Source: Pseudomonas sp. MWU13-2105
Lineage (GTDB): Bacteria; Pseudomonadota; Gammaproteobacteria; Pseudomonadales; Pseudomonadaceae
Length of the DNA stretch: 64,000 bases
Reading direction: 5' to 3'
Assembly (NCBI RefSeq): GCF_023242315.1
Contig: NZ_JALLIY010000018.1
Location: 62,001 to 126,000, forward strand
Numbering within the stretch: position 1 is the stretch's first letter; the number at the start of each line of letters is the position of its first letter. The position numbers were made by a program, and so were the translations under genes. Under the pieces are notes generated by a model. That model saw only the letters and a list, made by a program, of their open reading frames with translations, did no database searches and was not told the origin of the DNA. Below, one piece after another: positions 1 through 7,898 of the stretch.

Positions 1-1
1 C

Positions 2-1168
2 GGCATGGCTTATATGGTCTGGAAAAAACAGAATGTCGCCAAGGTCCAGGCCCTGGCCGAAGTCCAGCGCCAGCAGGAACTGCTGCCGTCGCCGGCGCGG
101 GCCATGGAAACCAAGGAGTTGGGCTGGGACGACGTGAGCCCCATCGACATGATCGGCCTGGAAGTCGGTTATCGCCTGATTCCGCTGGTCGACCGCAACC
201 AGGGTGGGCAGTTGCTGGCGCGGATCAAGGGGGTGCGCAAGAAGCTTTCCCAGGACCTGGGCTTCCTGATGCCCACTGTGCATATTCGTGACAACCTCGA
301 CCTGGCGCCCAGTGCCTACCGCCTGACCCTGATGGGCGTGACCCTGGCCGAAGCCGAGATTTACCCGGATCGCGAACTGGCGATCAATCCGGGTCAGGTC
401 TACGGTCCGCTCAACGGGATTACCGCCAAGGACCCGGCCTTCGGCCTGGAGGCGGTCTGGATCGAGGTCAGCCAGCGTTCCCAGGCGCAGTCCCTGGGGT
501 ACACCGTGGTCGACGCCAGCACCGTGGTGGCGACGCACCTCAACCAGATTCTCTACAAGCACTCCAGCGAGCTGATCGGCCACGAGGAAGTCCAGCAACT
601 CATGCAATTGCTGGCCAAGGGCTCGCCCAAGCTGGCCGAGGAGCTGGTGCCGGGGATCATTTCCCTGTCGCATCTGCTCAAGGTGCTGCAAGCGCTGCTC
701 GCCGAACATGTGCCGGTCCGCGACATCCGCAGCATTGCCGAAGCGATCGCAAACAATGCCACCAAGAGTCAAGATACTGCCGCTATGGTTGCCGCGGTTC
801 GCGTCGGATTGTCCCGCGCAATCGTCCAAAGCATTGTGGGGCTTGAGTCCGAGCTGCCTGTGATCACCTTGGAGCCAAGGTTGGAACAGATATTGCTCAA
901 TAGTCTGCAGAAGGCCGGACAAGGCTCGGAAGAAGGCGTTCTTCTGGAGCCGAGCATGGCCGAGAAACTCCAGCGTTCGCTGATCGACGCCGCCCAGCGC
1001 CAGGAAATGCAAGGGCAGCCGGTGATCCTGCTGGTAGCTGGACCGGTTCGCGCGATGCTTTCGCGGTTTGGGCGACTGGCGGTACCAAGTCTGCACGTCT
1101 TGGCCTACCAGGAAATTCCGGACAACAAGCAAGTGACCATCGTTGCGACAGTAGGGCCCAACGGCTGA
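2..1168 (+). CDS. flhA: Flagellar export gate protein FlhA, C-terminal part (cut by window edge)
   Basis: The 388 visible residues are the cytoplasmic half of FlhA; the N-terminal membrane half lies left of the window. FlhA forms the nonameric export gate of the flagellar type III system and its cytoplasmic ring docks chaperone-substrate complexes. The stretch reading DMIGLEVGYRLIPLVD starts the soluble domain, and GNxLxIN-like turns (ELAINPGQVYG) and the LLKVLQALLAEHVPVRDIR segment are typical of the family. It ends 11 bases before flhF and opens the flagellar/chemotaxis operon. Family identity is clear; only the start is missing. Confidence 0.96.
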   Translation, partial: GMAYMVWKKQNVAKVQALAEVQRQQELLPSPARAMETKELGWDDVSPIDMIGLEVGYRLIPLVDRNQGGQLLARIKGVRKKLSQDLGFLMPTVHIRDNLDLAPSAYRLTLMGVTLAEAEIYPDRELAINPGQVYGPLNGITAKDPAFGLEAVWIEVSQRSQAQSLGYTVVDASTVVATHLNQILYKHSSELIGHEEVQQLMQLLAKGSPKLAEELVPGIISLSHLLKVLQALLAEHVPVRDIRSIAEAIANNATKSQDTAAMVAAVRVGLSRAIVQSIVGLESELPVITLEPRLEQILLNSLQKAGQGSEEGVLLEPSMAEKLQRSLIDAAQRQEMQGQPVILLVAGPVRAMLSRFGRLAVPSLHVLAYQEIPDNKQVTIVATVGPNG

Positions 1169-1179
1169 GGTAGTGGGTT

Positions 1180-2508
1180 ATGCAAGTTAAGCGTTTTTTC
1201 GCCGCCGATATGCGTCAGGCCATGAAGCTCGTTCGTGACGAGCTCGGTTCGGACGCGGCCATTATCGGCAACCGCCGGATTGCGGGCGGTGTCGAGCTGA
1301 CGGCTGCCCTGGACTACAAGCTCTCGGCGCTGTCGCCACGGGTGCCGAACATGGAGCTCGAAGACGAGCTGCGCAAGACCCAGTCGCGTATTGTCACCGC
1401 CCAGGCCGAACTGAGCCTGCGCAGCGACGGCGATAGCGACCCCACGACCAATCGCCAACTGTTCGCCGGTCTGCCGCTGACCGCCGCCGAGCCGCTGATC
1501 GAGCCGACCTTCGACGAGCCGCGACGCCCGGCGCCAGCACCGGTGGTGCATGCCCCGGCGGTGGATCAGCGGGTGTTCGACTCGATGCGTTCGGAGCTCA
1601 ACGGCCTGCGCGAGCTGCTGGAAGTCCAGCTTGGCTCCCTGGCCTGGAACCAGTTACAGGGCCGCCAGCCACAACAGGCCAACCTCTGGCGCCGTCTGCA
1701 GCGCATCGGCCTGTCCGGGCCGCTGTCGCGTGACCTGCTCGAGCTGGTTACCGAGATCAACGAGCCGCGCCAGGCCTGGCGCATGTTGTTGGCGCACCTG
1801 GCGCGGATGATCGTCACGCCCGAGATCGAGCCGCTGGAAGAAGGCGGTGTGATTGCCATGGTCGGTCCTGCCGGCATGGGCAAGACCACCACGCTGGCCA
1901 AGCTGGCGGCCCGCTACGTGCTCAAGTACGGCGCGCAGAACATCGCGCTGGTGAGCATGGACAGCTTCCGCATCGGCGCCCAGGAGCAGCTCAAGACCCT
2001 GGGGCGGATCCTCAACGTCTCGGTGACCCATGTCGACCCGGGCCAGTCCCTGGCGCAGGCCCTCGATCCGCTGTTGCGCAAGCGCGTGGTGCTGATCGAT
2101 ACCGCCGGTCTGCAGGCCAGCGACCCGGCTTTGCGCATGCAACTGGAAAGCCTCGCCGGACGCGGGATCAAGGCGAAGAATTATCTGGTCCTGGCCACCA
2201 CCAGCCAGAAACAGGTACTGACCGCCGCTTACCACAGCTACAAGCGCTGCGGGCTGGCCGGTTGCATCCTGACTAAACTTGATGAAACGGCGAGCCTCGG
2301 CGAAGTGCTGAGCCTGGCCATCAGTCATGAATTGCCAGTGGCCTATCTGACCGACGGGCCACGCATTCCGGACGACCTGCACCTGCCGCGCCGGCATCAA
2401 CTGGTGTCCAGGGCGGTCAGTGTGCAGATGCAGGAAGAACCCAGCGAGGAGGCCATGGCCGATATGTTCGCTGATATCTACCACAGCCCGTCGAAGCGGG
2501 TGGGCTGA
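1180..2508 (+). CDS. flhF: Flagellar biosynthesis SRP-type GTPase FlhF
   Basis: FlhF is the signal-recognition-type GTPase that marks the cell pole for flagellum assembly. The 442-residue product starts MQVKRFFAADMRQAM, the usual FlhF N-terminus, has a variable linker (about 60-140), and then the NG domain: P-loop GPAGMGKTTT at about 229-238, DTAG at 307-310 and TKLDE at 365-369. It sits between flhA and fleN as in other polar-flagellated pseudomonads. FlhF and FleN together set flagellar place and number. The ATG is 11 bases after flhA with only a weak ribosome site, which suggests coupled translation. Confidence 0.97.
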   Translation: MQVKRFFAADMRQAMKLVRDELGSDAAIIGNRRIAGGVELTAALDYKLSALSPRVPNMELEDELRKTQSRIVTAQAELSLRSDGDSDPTTNRQLFAGLPLTAAEPLIEPTFDEPRRPAPAPVVHAPAVDQRVFDSMRSELNGLRELLEVQLGSLAWNQLQGRQPQQANLWRRLQRIGLSGPLSRDLLELVTEINEPRQAWRMLLAHLARMIVTPEIEPLEEGGVIAMVGPAGMGKTTTLAKLAARYVLKYGAQNIALVSMDSFRIGAQEQLKTLGRILNVSVTHVDPGQSLAQALDPLLRKRVVLIDTAGLQASDPALRMQLESLAGRGIKAKNYLVLATTSQKQVLTAAYHSYKRCGLAGCILTKLDETASLGEVLSLAISHELPVAYLTDGPRIPDDLHLPRRHQLVSRAVSVQMQEEPSEEAMADMFADIYHSPSKRVG

Positions 2509-2509
2509 G

Positions 2510-2620
2510 ATGAGTATGAAGACGTTGCAAATTACCTACATCGATGGTCTGCCACGCATTGTTCCGACAAGTGAACGCGCAGCCACTTATGTGGCCTTCC
2601 GTCTAAGCAAGACAAGGTAA
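2510..2620 (+). CDS. Possible 36-residue ORF bridging flhF and fleN
   Basis: The flhF stop is followed one base later by an ATG (TGAGATGA context) that opens a 36-codon frame beginning MSMKTLQITYIDG and ending RLSKTR, just before the fleN ribosome site. I recognise no family. It fills almost all of the otherwise unexplained 121-base flhF-fleN gap. No strong ribosome site is seen; translation could only follow from coupling to flhF. It may be chance, since GC-rich sequence leaves frames open. Confidence 0.25.
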   Translation: MSMKTLQITYIDGLPRIVPTSERAATYVAFRLSKTR

Positions 2621-2629
2621 GAATAGAAC

Positions 2630-3463
2630 ATGGGCAGCATGCATCCCGTACAGGTGATCGCGGTGACCGGCGGCAAGGGTGGCGTCGGGAAGACCAACGT
2701 GTCAGTGAACTTATCCCTGGCGCTGGCTGAGCTCGGCCGGCGCGTCATGCTGCTGGATGCGGATCTGGGACTGGCGAATGTCGACGTCCTGCTCGGCCTG
2801 ACGCCCAAGCGCACCCTGGCCGACGTGGTCGAGGGCCGTTGCGAGCTGCGCGATGTGCTGTTGCAAGGCCCGGGCGGGATTCGCATCGTGCCGGCCGCCT
2901 CGGGTACCCAGAGCATGGTGCACCTGAGCCCGGCGCAGCATGCCGGTCTGATCCAGGCATTCAGCGATATCGGTGACAACCTCGACGTGCTGGTGATCGA
3001 CACCGCGGCGGGCATTGGCGAGTCGGTGGTCAGTTTTGTCCGCGCAGCCCAGGAAGTGCTGCTGGTGGTCTGCGACGAGCCGACCTCGATCACCGACGCC
3101 TATGCCTTGATCAAGCTGCTCAATCGCGACTACGGCATGAACCGCTTCCGCGTGCTGGCCAACATGGCCCAGAGCCCGCAGGAAGGCCGCAATCTGTTCG
3201 CCAAGTTGACCAAGGTCACGGATCGCTTCCTGGACGTGGCCCTACAATACGTCGGCGCCGTTCCCTATGACGAGTGTGTGCGCAAGGCCGTGCAAAAGCA
3301 GCGTGCGGTCTATGAGGCATTCCCTCGTTCGAAATGCGCCTTGGCGTTCAAGGCTATCGCTCAGAAGGTCGACACCTGGCCGCTCCCCGCCAATCCCCGG
3401 GGGCACTTGGAGTTTTTCGTCGAGCGTCTGGTGCATCAAACGAGTGCGGGACCGGTTCTATGA
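2630..3463 (+). CDS. fleN: Flagellar number regulator FleN (MinD/ParA-type ATPase)
   Basis: FleN (FlhG) is a MinD-like ATPase that binds and restrains the master activator FleQ, keeping the cell at one or few polar flagella; it antagonises FlhF. The 277-residue product has the deviant Walker A GGKGGVGKTN at residues 14-23 after the N-terminus MGSMHPVQVIAVT, the switch motif LLDADLGLANVD, and DTAAGIGESVVSF. The closest recalled relative is P. aeruginosa FleN, with near-identical N- and C-termini. The stop overlaps the fliA start by four bases (ATGA). A second ATG at 2639 is possible. Confidence 0.97.
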   Translation: MGSMHPVQVIAVTGGKGGVGKTNVSVNLSLALAELGRRVMLLDADLGLANVDVLLGLTPKRTLADVVEGRCELRDVLLQGPGGIRIVPAASGTQSMVHLSPAQHAGLIQAFSDIGDNLDVLVIDTAAGIGESVVSFVRAAQEVLLVVCDEPTSITDAYALIKLLNRDYGMNRFRVLANMAQSPQEGRNLFAKLTKVTDRFLDVALQYVGAVPYDECVRKAVQKQRAVYEAFPRSKCALAFKAIAQKVDTWPLPANPRGHLEFFVERLVHQTSAGPVL

Positions 3464-4200
3464 CTGCCAGTGGCTATCGCATGTATTCCAAGTCGTCGCG
3501 TGACAGCCAGTATGAACTGATCGAGCGTTACGCACCTTTGGTCAAACGTATCGCCTATCACCTGCTGGCGCGATTGCCGGCCAGCGTCCAGGTCGAGGAT
3601 CTGATCCAGGCCGGGATGATCGGCCTGCTGGAAGTCTCGACCAAGTATGACTCGAGCAAGGGTGCCAGTTTCGAGACCTATGCCGGCATCCGTATCCGCG
3701 GCGCCATGCTTGATGAAGTGCGCAAGGGTGACTGGGCGCCGCGTTCGGTACACCGCAATACCCGTATGGTCAGTGACGCAATTCGTGCAATTGAAGCAAA
3801 AACCGGCCGTGACGCTAAAGATCACGAGGTTGCAGCCGAACTCCAATTGAGTCTCGACGATTATTACGGGATTTTGAACGATACCTTGGGCAGCCGCCTG
3901 TTCAGTTTCGACGACCTGTTGCAGGACGGCGAACATGAAGGGCTGCACGAGGACGGCGCGAGTGCTCATCTCGAACCGTCGCGCGACCTGGAAGATGAAC
4001 GCTTCCAGGCGGCGCTGGCGGATGCGATTGCCAATTTGCCGGAGCGTGAGCGGCTGGTGTTGGCGCTGTACTACGACGAGGAGCTGAACCTCAAGGAAAT
4101 TGGTGAGGTGCTGGGGGTCAGCGAGTCGCGAGTCAGCCAGTTACACAGCCAGTGCGCGGCCCGCTTGCGGGGGCGTTTGGGGGAATGGCGAGCGCGCTGA
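3460..4200 (+). CDS. fliA: RNA polymerase sigma-28 factor FliA
   Basis: FliA directs transcription of late flagellar genes (flagellin, chemotaxis) once the anti-sigma factor FlgM is exported. The 246-residue product shows region 2 (YAPLVKRIAYHLL, IRIRGAMLDEVRKGDWAPRS) and a region 4 helix-turn-helix (LKEIGEVLGVSESRVSQLH). A longer frame upstream lies inside fleN; I chose the ATG at 3460 because it gives the family N-terminus MTASGYRMY and forms an ATGA overlap with the fleN stop, implying coupled translation. A 172-base gap separates it from cheY. Confidence 0.97.
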   Translation: MTASGYRMYSKSSRDSQYELIERYAPLVKRIAYHLLARLPASVQVEDLIQAGMIGLLEVSTKYDSSKGASFETYAGIRIRGAMLDEVRKGDWAPRSVHRNTRMVSDAIRAIEAKTGRDAKDHEVAAELQLSLDDYYGILNDTLGSRLFSFDDLLQDGEHEGLHEDGASAHLEPSRDLEDERFQAALADAIANLPERERLVLALYYDEELNLKEIGEVLGVSESRVSQLHSQCAARLRGRLGEWRAR

Positions 4201-4372
4201 GGGCAGTGTGGGAATACTGCGAACGAGACCGGCATGGCGTTTGACGCCCTGCGGGTGACTCGGCCGGATGGGGTTTCCATGCAGTCGTTGAGTGTTGTGC
4301 CGAATTGATTGAACAGCGCGTCCAGGTGCTGAACGCGTTTAAGACTGCTTGGAGGTCGAATTGGACAAGAAC

Positions 4373-4744
4373 ATGAAAATCCTCATCGTTGACGATTTTT
4401 CAACGATGCGGCGGATCATCAAGAACCTGTTGCGTGACCTCGGGTTCACCAACACGGTTGAGGCGGATGACGGTACTACCGCTATTCCCGTCCTCAACAG
4501 CGGTAGCATCGACTTTCTGGTCACTGACTGGAACATGCCCGGCATGACCGGCATCGATCTGCTGCGCCACGTGCGTGCCGATGAAAAGCTCAAGCATCTG
4601 CCGGTGTTGATGGTCACGGCTGAAGCCAAGCGCGAGCAGATCATCGAAGCTGCCCAGGCCGGTGTAAACGGCTATGTGGTCAAACCATTCACGGCCCAGG
4701 CGTTGAAAGAGAAGATCGAGAAAATCTTCGAACGCATCGGCTGA
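4373..4744 (+). CDS. cheY: Chemotaxis response regulator CheY
   Basis: CheY is the single-domain receiver that, when phosphorylated by CheA, binds the flagellar switch. At 123 residues it contains the acidic pocket D7/D8, the phospho-acceptor D52 (VTDWNMPG), T82 and K104 (VVKPF). I give the ATG that yields the standard MKILIVDDFS start. However, a strong GGAGG at 4351-4355 is 17 bases away from it and 5 bases from a TTG at 4361, which would add MDKN; the TTG may be the real start. cheZ follows 22 bases later. Confidence 0.96.
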   Translation: MKILIVDDFSTMRRIIKNLLRDLGFTNTVEADDGTTAIPVLNSGSIDFLVTDWNMPGMTGIDLLRHVRADEKLKHLPVLMVTAEAKREQIIEAAQAGVNGYVVKPFTAQALKEKIEKIFERIG

Positions 4745-4766
4745 TGAAGTCCACCACGGGGGCGCT

Positions 4767-5555
4767 ATGGAGCACAACGAATCTTCACTGGGTGATTTTG
4801 AACTAACCCTGAAAAAACATGCCCGCGAACTGGTCGACAGCCTTGAAAAAGGGCGGTTTGGCGACGCGGTGCAAATGATCCATGAGCTGAATCAGACCCG
4901 TGATCGTGGCCTGTACCTGGAAGTCGGCAAGCTCACCCGCGAATTGCACAGCGCCATTGTCAACTTCCAGATCGACCCGCATATGCCGCAGGCCGAGGAA
5001 GTTTCGCAGATAACCGATGCCACCGAACGCCTGTCCTATGTGGTCAGGCTGACCGAAGCGGCGGCCAATCGCACCATGGACCTGGTGGAGAGCGCGACCC
5101 CGCGGGTCACCGGCCTGAACGTCGAGGCCAAGGCCCTGGGTGCCGACTGGGGCCGTTTCATGCGGCGCGAAGTCGGTGCCCAGGAGTTTCGTGAGCTGGC
5201 GCGGCGGGTCGAGACTTTCCTGTCCCGCAGCGAGCAGGAAACCCGCGCAGTGTCGAGCGAGCTGAACGATATTCTGCTGGCCCAGGATTACCAGGACCTT
5301 ACCGGCCAGGTGATCAAGCGCGTGACCCAGATGGTCACCGAAGTGGAAAGCAATTTGCTCAAATTGGTGCTGATGGCCAGTCAGGTCGACCGTTTTGCCG
5401 GTATCGAACATGACCGTGATGCGCTTCTTGCCGAAAAAGACCCACAAAAACAGATGGCCCAGGGTGAAGGTCCGCAGATTCATGCCGATAAACGTGAAGA
5501 CGTTATGTCCGGTCAGGACGATGTCGACGATTTGCTTTCCAGTCTTGGATTCTAG
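4767..5555 (+). CDS. cheZ: CheY-phosphate phosphatase CheZ
   Basis: CheZ speeds removal of phosphate from CheY-P. The 262-residue protein is largely alpha-helical with the family motif ILLAQDYQDLTGQVIKRV, which holds the catalytic Asp/Gln pair of the four-helix bundle. It ends in a free acidic tail with DDVDDLLSSLGF (251-262), the peptide that binds CheY-P in known CheZ proteins. It lies between cheY and cheA, with 14 bases to the next gene. The tail resembles four repeats in the adjacent CheA linker (see findings). Confidence 0.96.
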   Translation: MEHNESSLGDFELTLKKHARELVDSLEKGRFGDAVQMIHELNQTRDRGLYLEVGKLTRELHSAIVNFQIDPHMPQAEEVSQITDATERLSYVVRLTEAAANRTMDLVESATPRVTGLNVEAKALGADWGRFMRREVGAQEFRELARRVETFLSRSEQETRAVSSELNDILLAQDYQDLTGQVIKRVTQMVTEVESNLLKLVLMASQVDRFAGIEHDRDALLAEKDPQKQMAQGEGPQIHADKREDVMSGQDDVDDLLSSLGF

Positions 5556-5569
5556 GAGCACCCAAACAC

Positions 5570-7846
5570 ATGAGCTTCGGCGCCGATGAAGAGATCCTTC
5601 AGGATTTTCTGGTTGAGGCCGGCGAGATTCTGGAGCAACTGTCCGAACAATTGGTCGAGCTGGAAAGCCGGCCTGATGATGCGGACCTGCTCAATGCAAT
5701 CTTTCGCGGTTTTCACACTGTAAAAGGGGGCGCCGGCTTCCTCCAGCTCAACGAGCTGGTGGAGTGCTGTCACATCGCCGAGAACGTGTTCGACATCCTG
5801 CGCAAGGGTGAAAGACGCGTCGACTCGGAGCTGATGGACGTGGTCCTGGAAGCGCTGGATGCGGTGAACGGCATGTTCAGCGAAGTACGCGAACGTGGCC
5901 CGATCACTCCGGCGACCCCGGAACTGCTGGCGGCCTTGGCGCGCCTGGCGGAACCGGCGGCTGCCGAAGCAGTGGCCGCGCCAGTGGCCGAGGTCGTGGC
6001 GCCTGAACCGGTCGCTGAGAGCGAGTCCGGCGACATCACCGACAACGAATTCGAATTGCTGCTCGACTCCCTGAACAGCGTCAAGGCCGCAGCCGAGGCA
6101 CCCATGGCCATGGCCGTGGGTGCGGCGCAGGGCGAGGCTGGCGGCGATGAAATCACCGACGCCGAGTTCGAATCCCTGCTCGACCAGTTGCACGGCAAGG
6201 GCCAGTTCGCCGCGGACGCGGTCGCGGCACCGGCTTCGCCGGCAGCGCCAGCTGCCGCCAGCGGTGCGGCGGAAAGTAGCGATATTACCGACGACGAATT
6301 CGAAGCCTTGCTGGACCAACTGCATGGCAAGGGCTCGTTCAAGGTCGAGGCGCTCGATACCACCCCGGCGGCGGCCCAGGCGGCAGAGAAAACAGGCGCC
6401 GCCAGCGGCGACCTGATCACCGACCAGGAATTCGAATCGCTGCTCGACGAGCTGCATGGCAAGGGCAAGTTCACCGAAGTGGCCGCGACCACGGCGCCGG
6501 CCACGCCGGCCGCGACCAAACCGGCCGCTGCCGCACCTGCTGCCAAAGCGCCAGCTGCGGCCGCCGCGACGCCGGCCCCGGCCAAGGCTGCGCCAACTGC
6601 TGCTGCCGCACCGGCTCCAGCCCGTGCGCCGGCGCCCGCCGCCGCGGCTGCTGGTGACAAGCCGGCGGCGAGCGAAGCGGAAACCACTGTGCGGGTCGAT
6701 ACCGCACGCCTGGACGAGATCATGAACATGGTCGGCGAACTGGTGCTGGTGCGTAACCGCCTGGTGCGCCTGGGCTTGAACAGCGGCGATGAAGCCATGT
6801 CCAAGGCCGTGTCCAACCTCGATGTGGTGACCGCCGATCTGCAGACCGCGGTGATGAAAACCCGCATGCAGCCGATCAAGAAAGTCTTCGGCCGCTTCCC
6901 GCGCCTGGTTCGTGACCTGGCCCGGCAATTGAAGAAAGAGATCAACCTGGAGCTGGTGGGCGAAGAGACCGACCTCGACAAGAACCTGGTCGAGGCTCTT
7001 GCCGACCCGCTGGTCCACTTGGTGCGCAACTCGGTCGACCACGGTATCGAAGAGCCGGCCGACCGCGAAGCCATGGGCAAGTCCCGCAGCGGTCGGGTGA
7101 TCCTCTCCGCCGAGCAGGAAGGCGACCACATCCTGCTGTCGATCTCCGATGACGGCAAGGGCATGGACGCCGACGTGCTGCGCAGCATCGCGGTGAAGAA
7201 GGGCCTGATGGACAAGGACGCGGCCGATCGCCTGAGCGAGACCGACTGCTTCAACCTGATCTTCGCCCCGGGCTTCTCGACCAAGACCGAGATTTCCGAT
7301 GTGTCCGGGCGTGGCGTGGGCATGGACGTGGTGAAAACCAAGATTGCCCAGCTCAACGGCACCATCAACATCTACTCGACCAAGGGCAAGGGCTCGAAGA
7401 TCGTCATCAAGGTCCCGTTGACCCTGGCGATCATGCCGACCCTGATGGTCATGCTCGGCAACCAGGCCTTTGCCTTCCCGTTGGTCAACGTCAACGAGAT
7501 CTTCCACCTCGACCTGTCGCGCACCAACGTGGTCGACGGCCAGGAAGTGGTGATCGTCCGCGACAAGGCGTTGCCGCTGTTCTACCTCAAGCGCTGGCTG
7601 GTCAGCTCGGCCGCTCACGAAGAGCAGCGCGAAGGCCATGTGGTGATCCTTTCGGTGGGTACCCAGCGGATCGGCTTCGTCGTCGATCAGTTGGTCGGCC
7701 AGGAAGAAGTGGTCATCAAACCGCTGGGCAAGATGCTGCAGGGGACCCCGGGCATGTCGGGCGCCACCATTACCGGTGACGGTCGCATTGCCTTGATTCT
7801 CGACGTGCCGAGCATGCTCAAGCGTTACGCCGCACGGCGTATTTGA
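5570..7846 (+). CDS. cheA: Chemotaxis histidine kinase CheA
   Basis: CheA is the soluble kinase of the receptor array and phosphorylates CheY and CheB. Its 758 residues comprise an Hpt domain with phospho-His H49 (FRGFHTVKGGAGFL), a long linker, a dimerisation helix pair (about 375-430), an ATPase domain with N-box LVHLVRNSVDHGIE (481-494), G1 DDGKGMD (527-533) and G2 GRGVGMDVV (580-588), and a C-terminal CheW-like domain. Instead of a plain P2 domain, the linker carries four near-identical 14-residue repeats (155-168, 194-207, 238-251, 282-295), followed by a Pro/Ala-rich tract (about 306-370). Confidence 0.97.
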   Translation: MSFGADEEILQDFLVEAGEILEQLSEQLVELESRPDDADLLNAIFRGFHTVKGGAGFLQLNELVECCHIAENVFDILRKGERRVDSELMDVVLEALDAVNGMFSEVRERGPITPATPELLAALARLAEPAAAEAVAAPVAEVVAPEPVAESESGDITDNEFELLLDSLNSVKAAAEAPMAMAVGAAQGEAGGDEITDAEFESLLDQLHGKGQFAADAVAAPASPAAPAAASGAAESSDITDDEFEALLDQLHGKGSFKVEALDTTPAAAQAAEKTGAASGDLITDQEFESLLDELHGKGKFTEVAATTAPATPAATKPAAAAPAAKAPAAAAATPAPAKAAPTAAAAPAPARAPAPAAAAAGDKPAASEAETTVRVDTARLDEIMNMVGELVLVRNRLVRLGLNSGDEAMSKAVSNLDVVTADLQTAVMKTRMQPIKKVFGRFPRLVRDLARQLKKEINLELVGEETDLDKNLVEALADPLVHLVRNSVDHGIEEPADREAMGKSRSGRVILSAEQEGDHILLSISDDGKGMDADVLRSIAVKKGLMDKDAADRLSETDCFNLIFAPGFSTKTEISDVSGRGVGMDVVKTKIAQLNGTINIYSTKGKGSKIVIKVPLTLAIMPTLMVMLGNQAFAFPLVNVNEIFHLDLSRTNVVDGQEVVIVRDKALPLFYLKRWLVSSAAHEEQREGHVVILSVGTQRIGFVVDQLVGQEEVVIKPLGKMLQGTPGMSGATITGDGRIALILDVPSMLKRYAARRI
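6032..6454 (+). repeat. Four coding repeats in the CheA linker (ITDxEFExLLDxL)
   Basis: Four copies of a 14-residue motif, consensus [DE]ITDxEFExLLDxL, occur in CheA at residues 155-168, 194-207, 238-251 and 282-295, spaced 39, 44 and 44 residues apart. Copies 2-4 continue with HGKG and an aromatic residue. The spacers are Ala/Pro/Gly-rich and differ, so the motif itself is being conserved. The acidic-LL-x-x-L pattern is like the CheZ tail. Confidence 0.9.
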
Positions 7847-7855
7847 TTCTGGTCC

Positions 7856-7880
7856 GGCGGCGGCGCTCAAGTCCGCCGCC
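7856..7880 (+). other. GC hairpin between cheA and cheB
   Basis: A perfect 8-bp stem, GGCGGCGG (7856-7863) against CCGCCGCC (7873-7880), with a 9-base loop lies between cheA and cheB, 18 bases before the cheB ATG. There is no U-tract, so it is more likely an RNA-stability or translation element than a terminator. Confidence 0.4.
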
Positions 7881-7898
7881 GTGCCTAACGGAGTGTTT

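Noticed and set aside
3334..3459. Longer N-terminus for FliA starting inside fleN
   Set aside because: The ATG at 3460 has the ATGA overlap and the family N-terminus.
4201..4372. FliA-dependent promoter before cheY
   Set aside because: GCCGAATT near 4306 resembles the -10 but no TAAA-type -35 is at the right distance.
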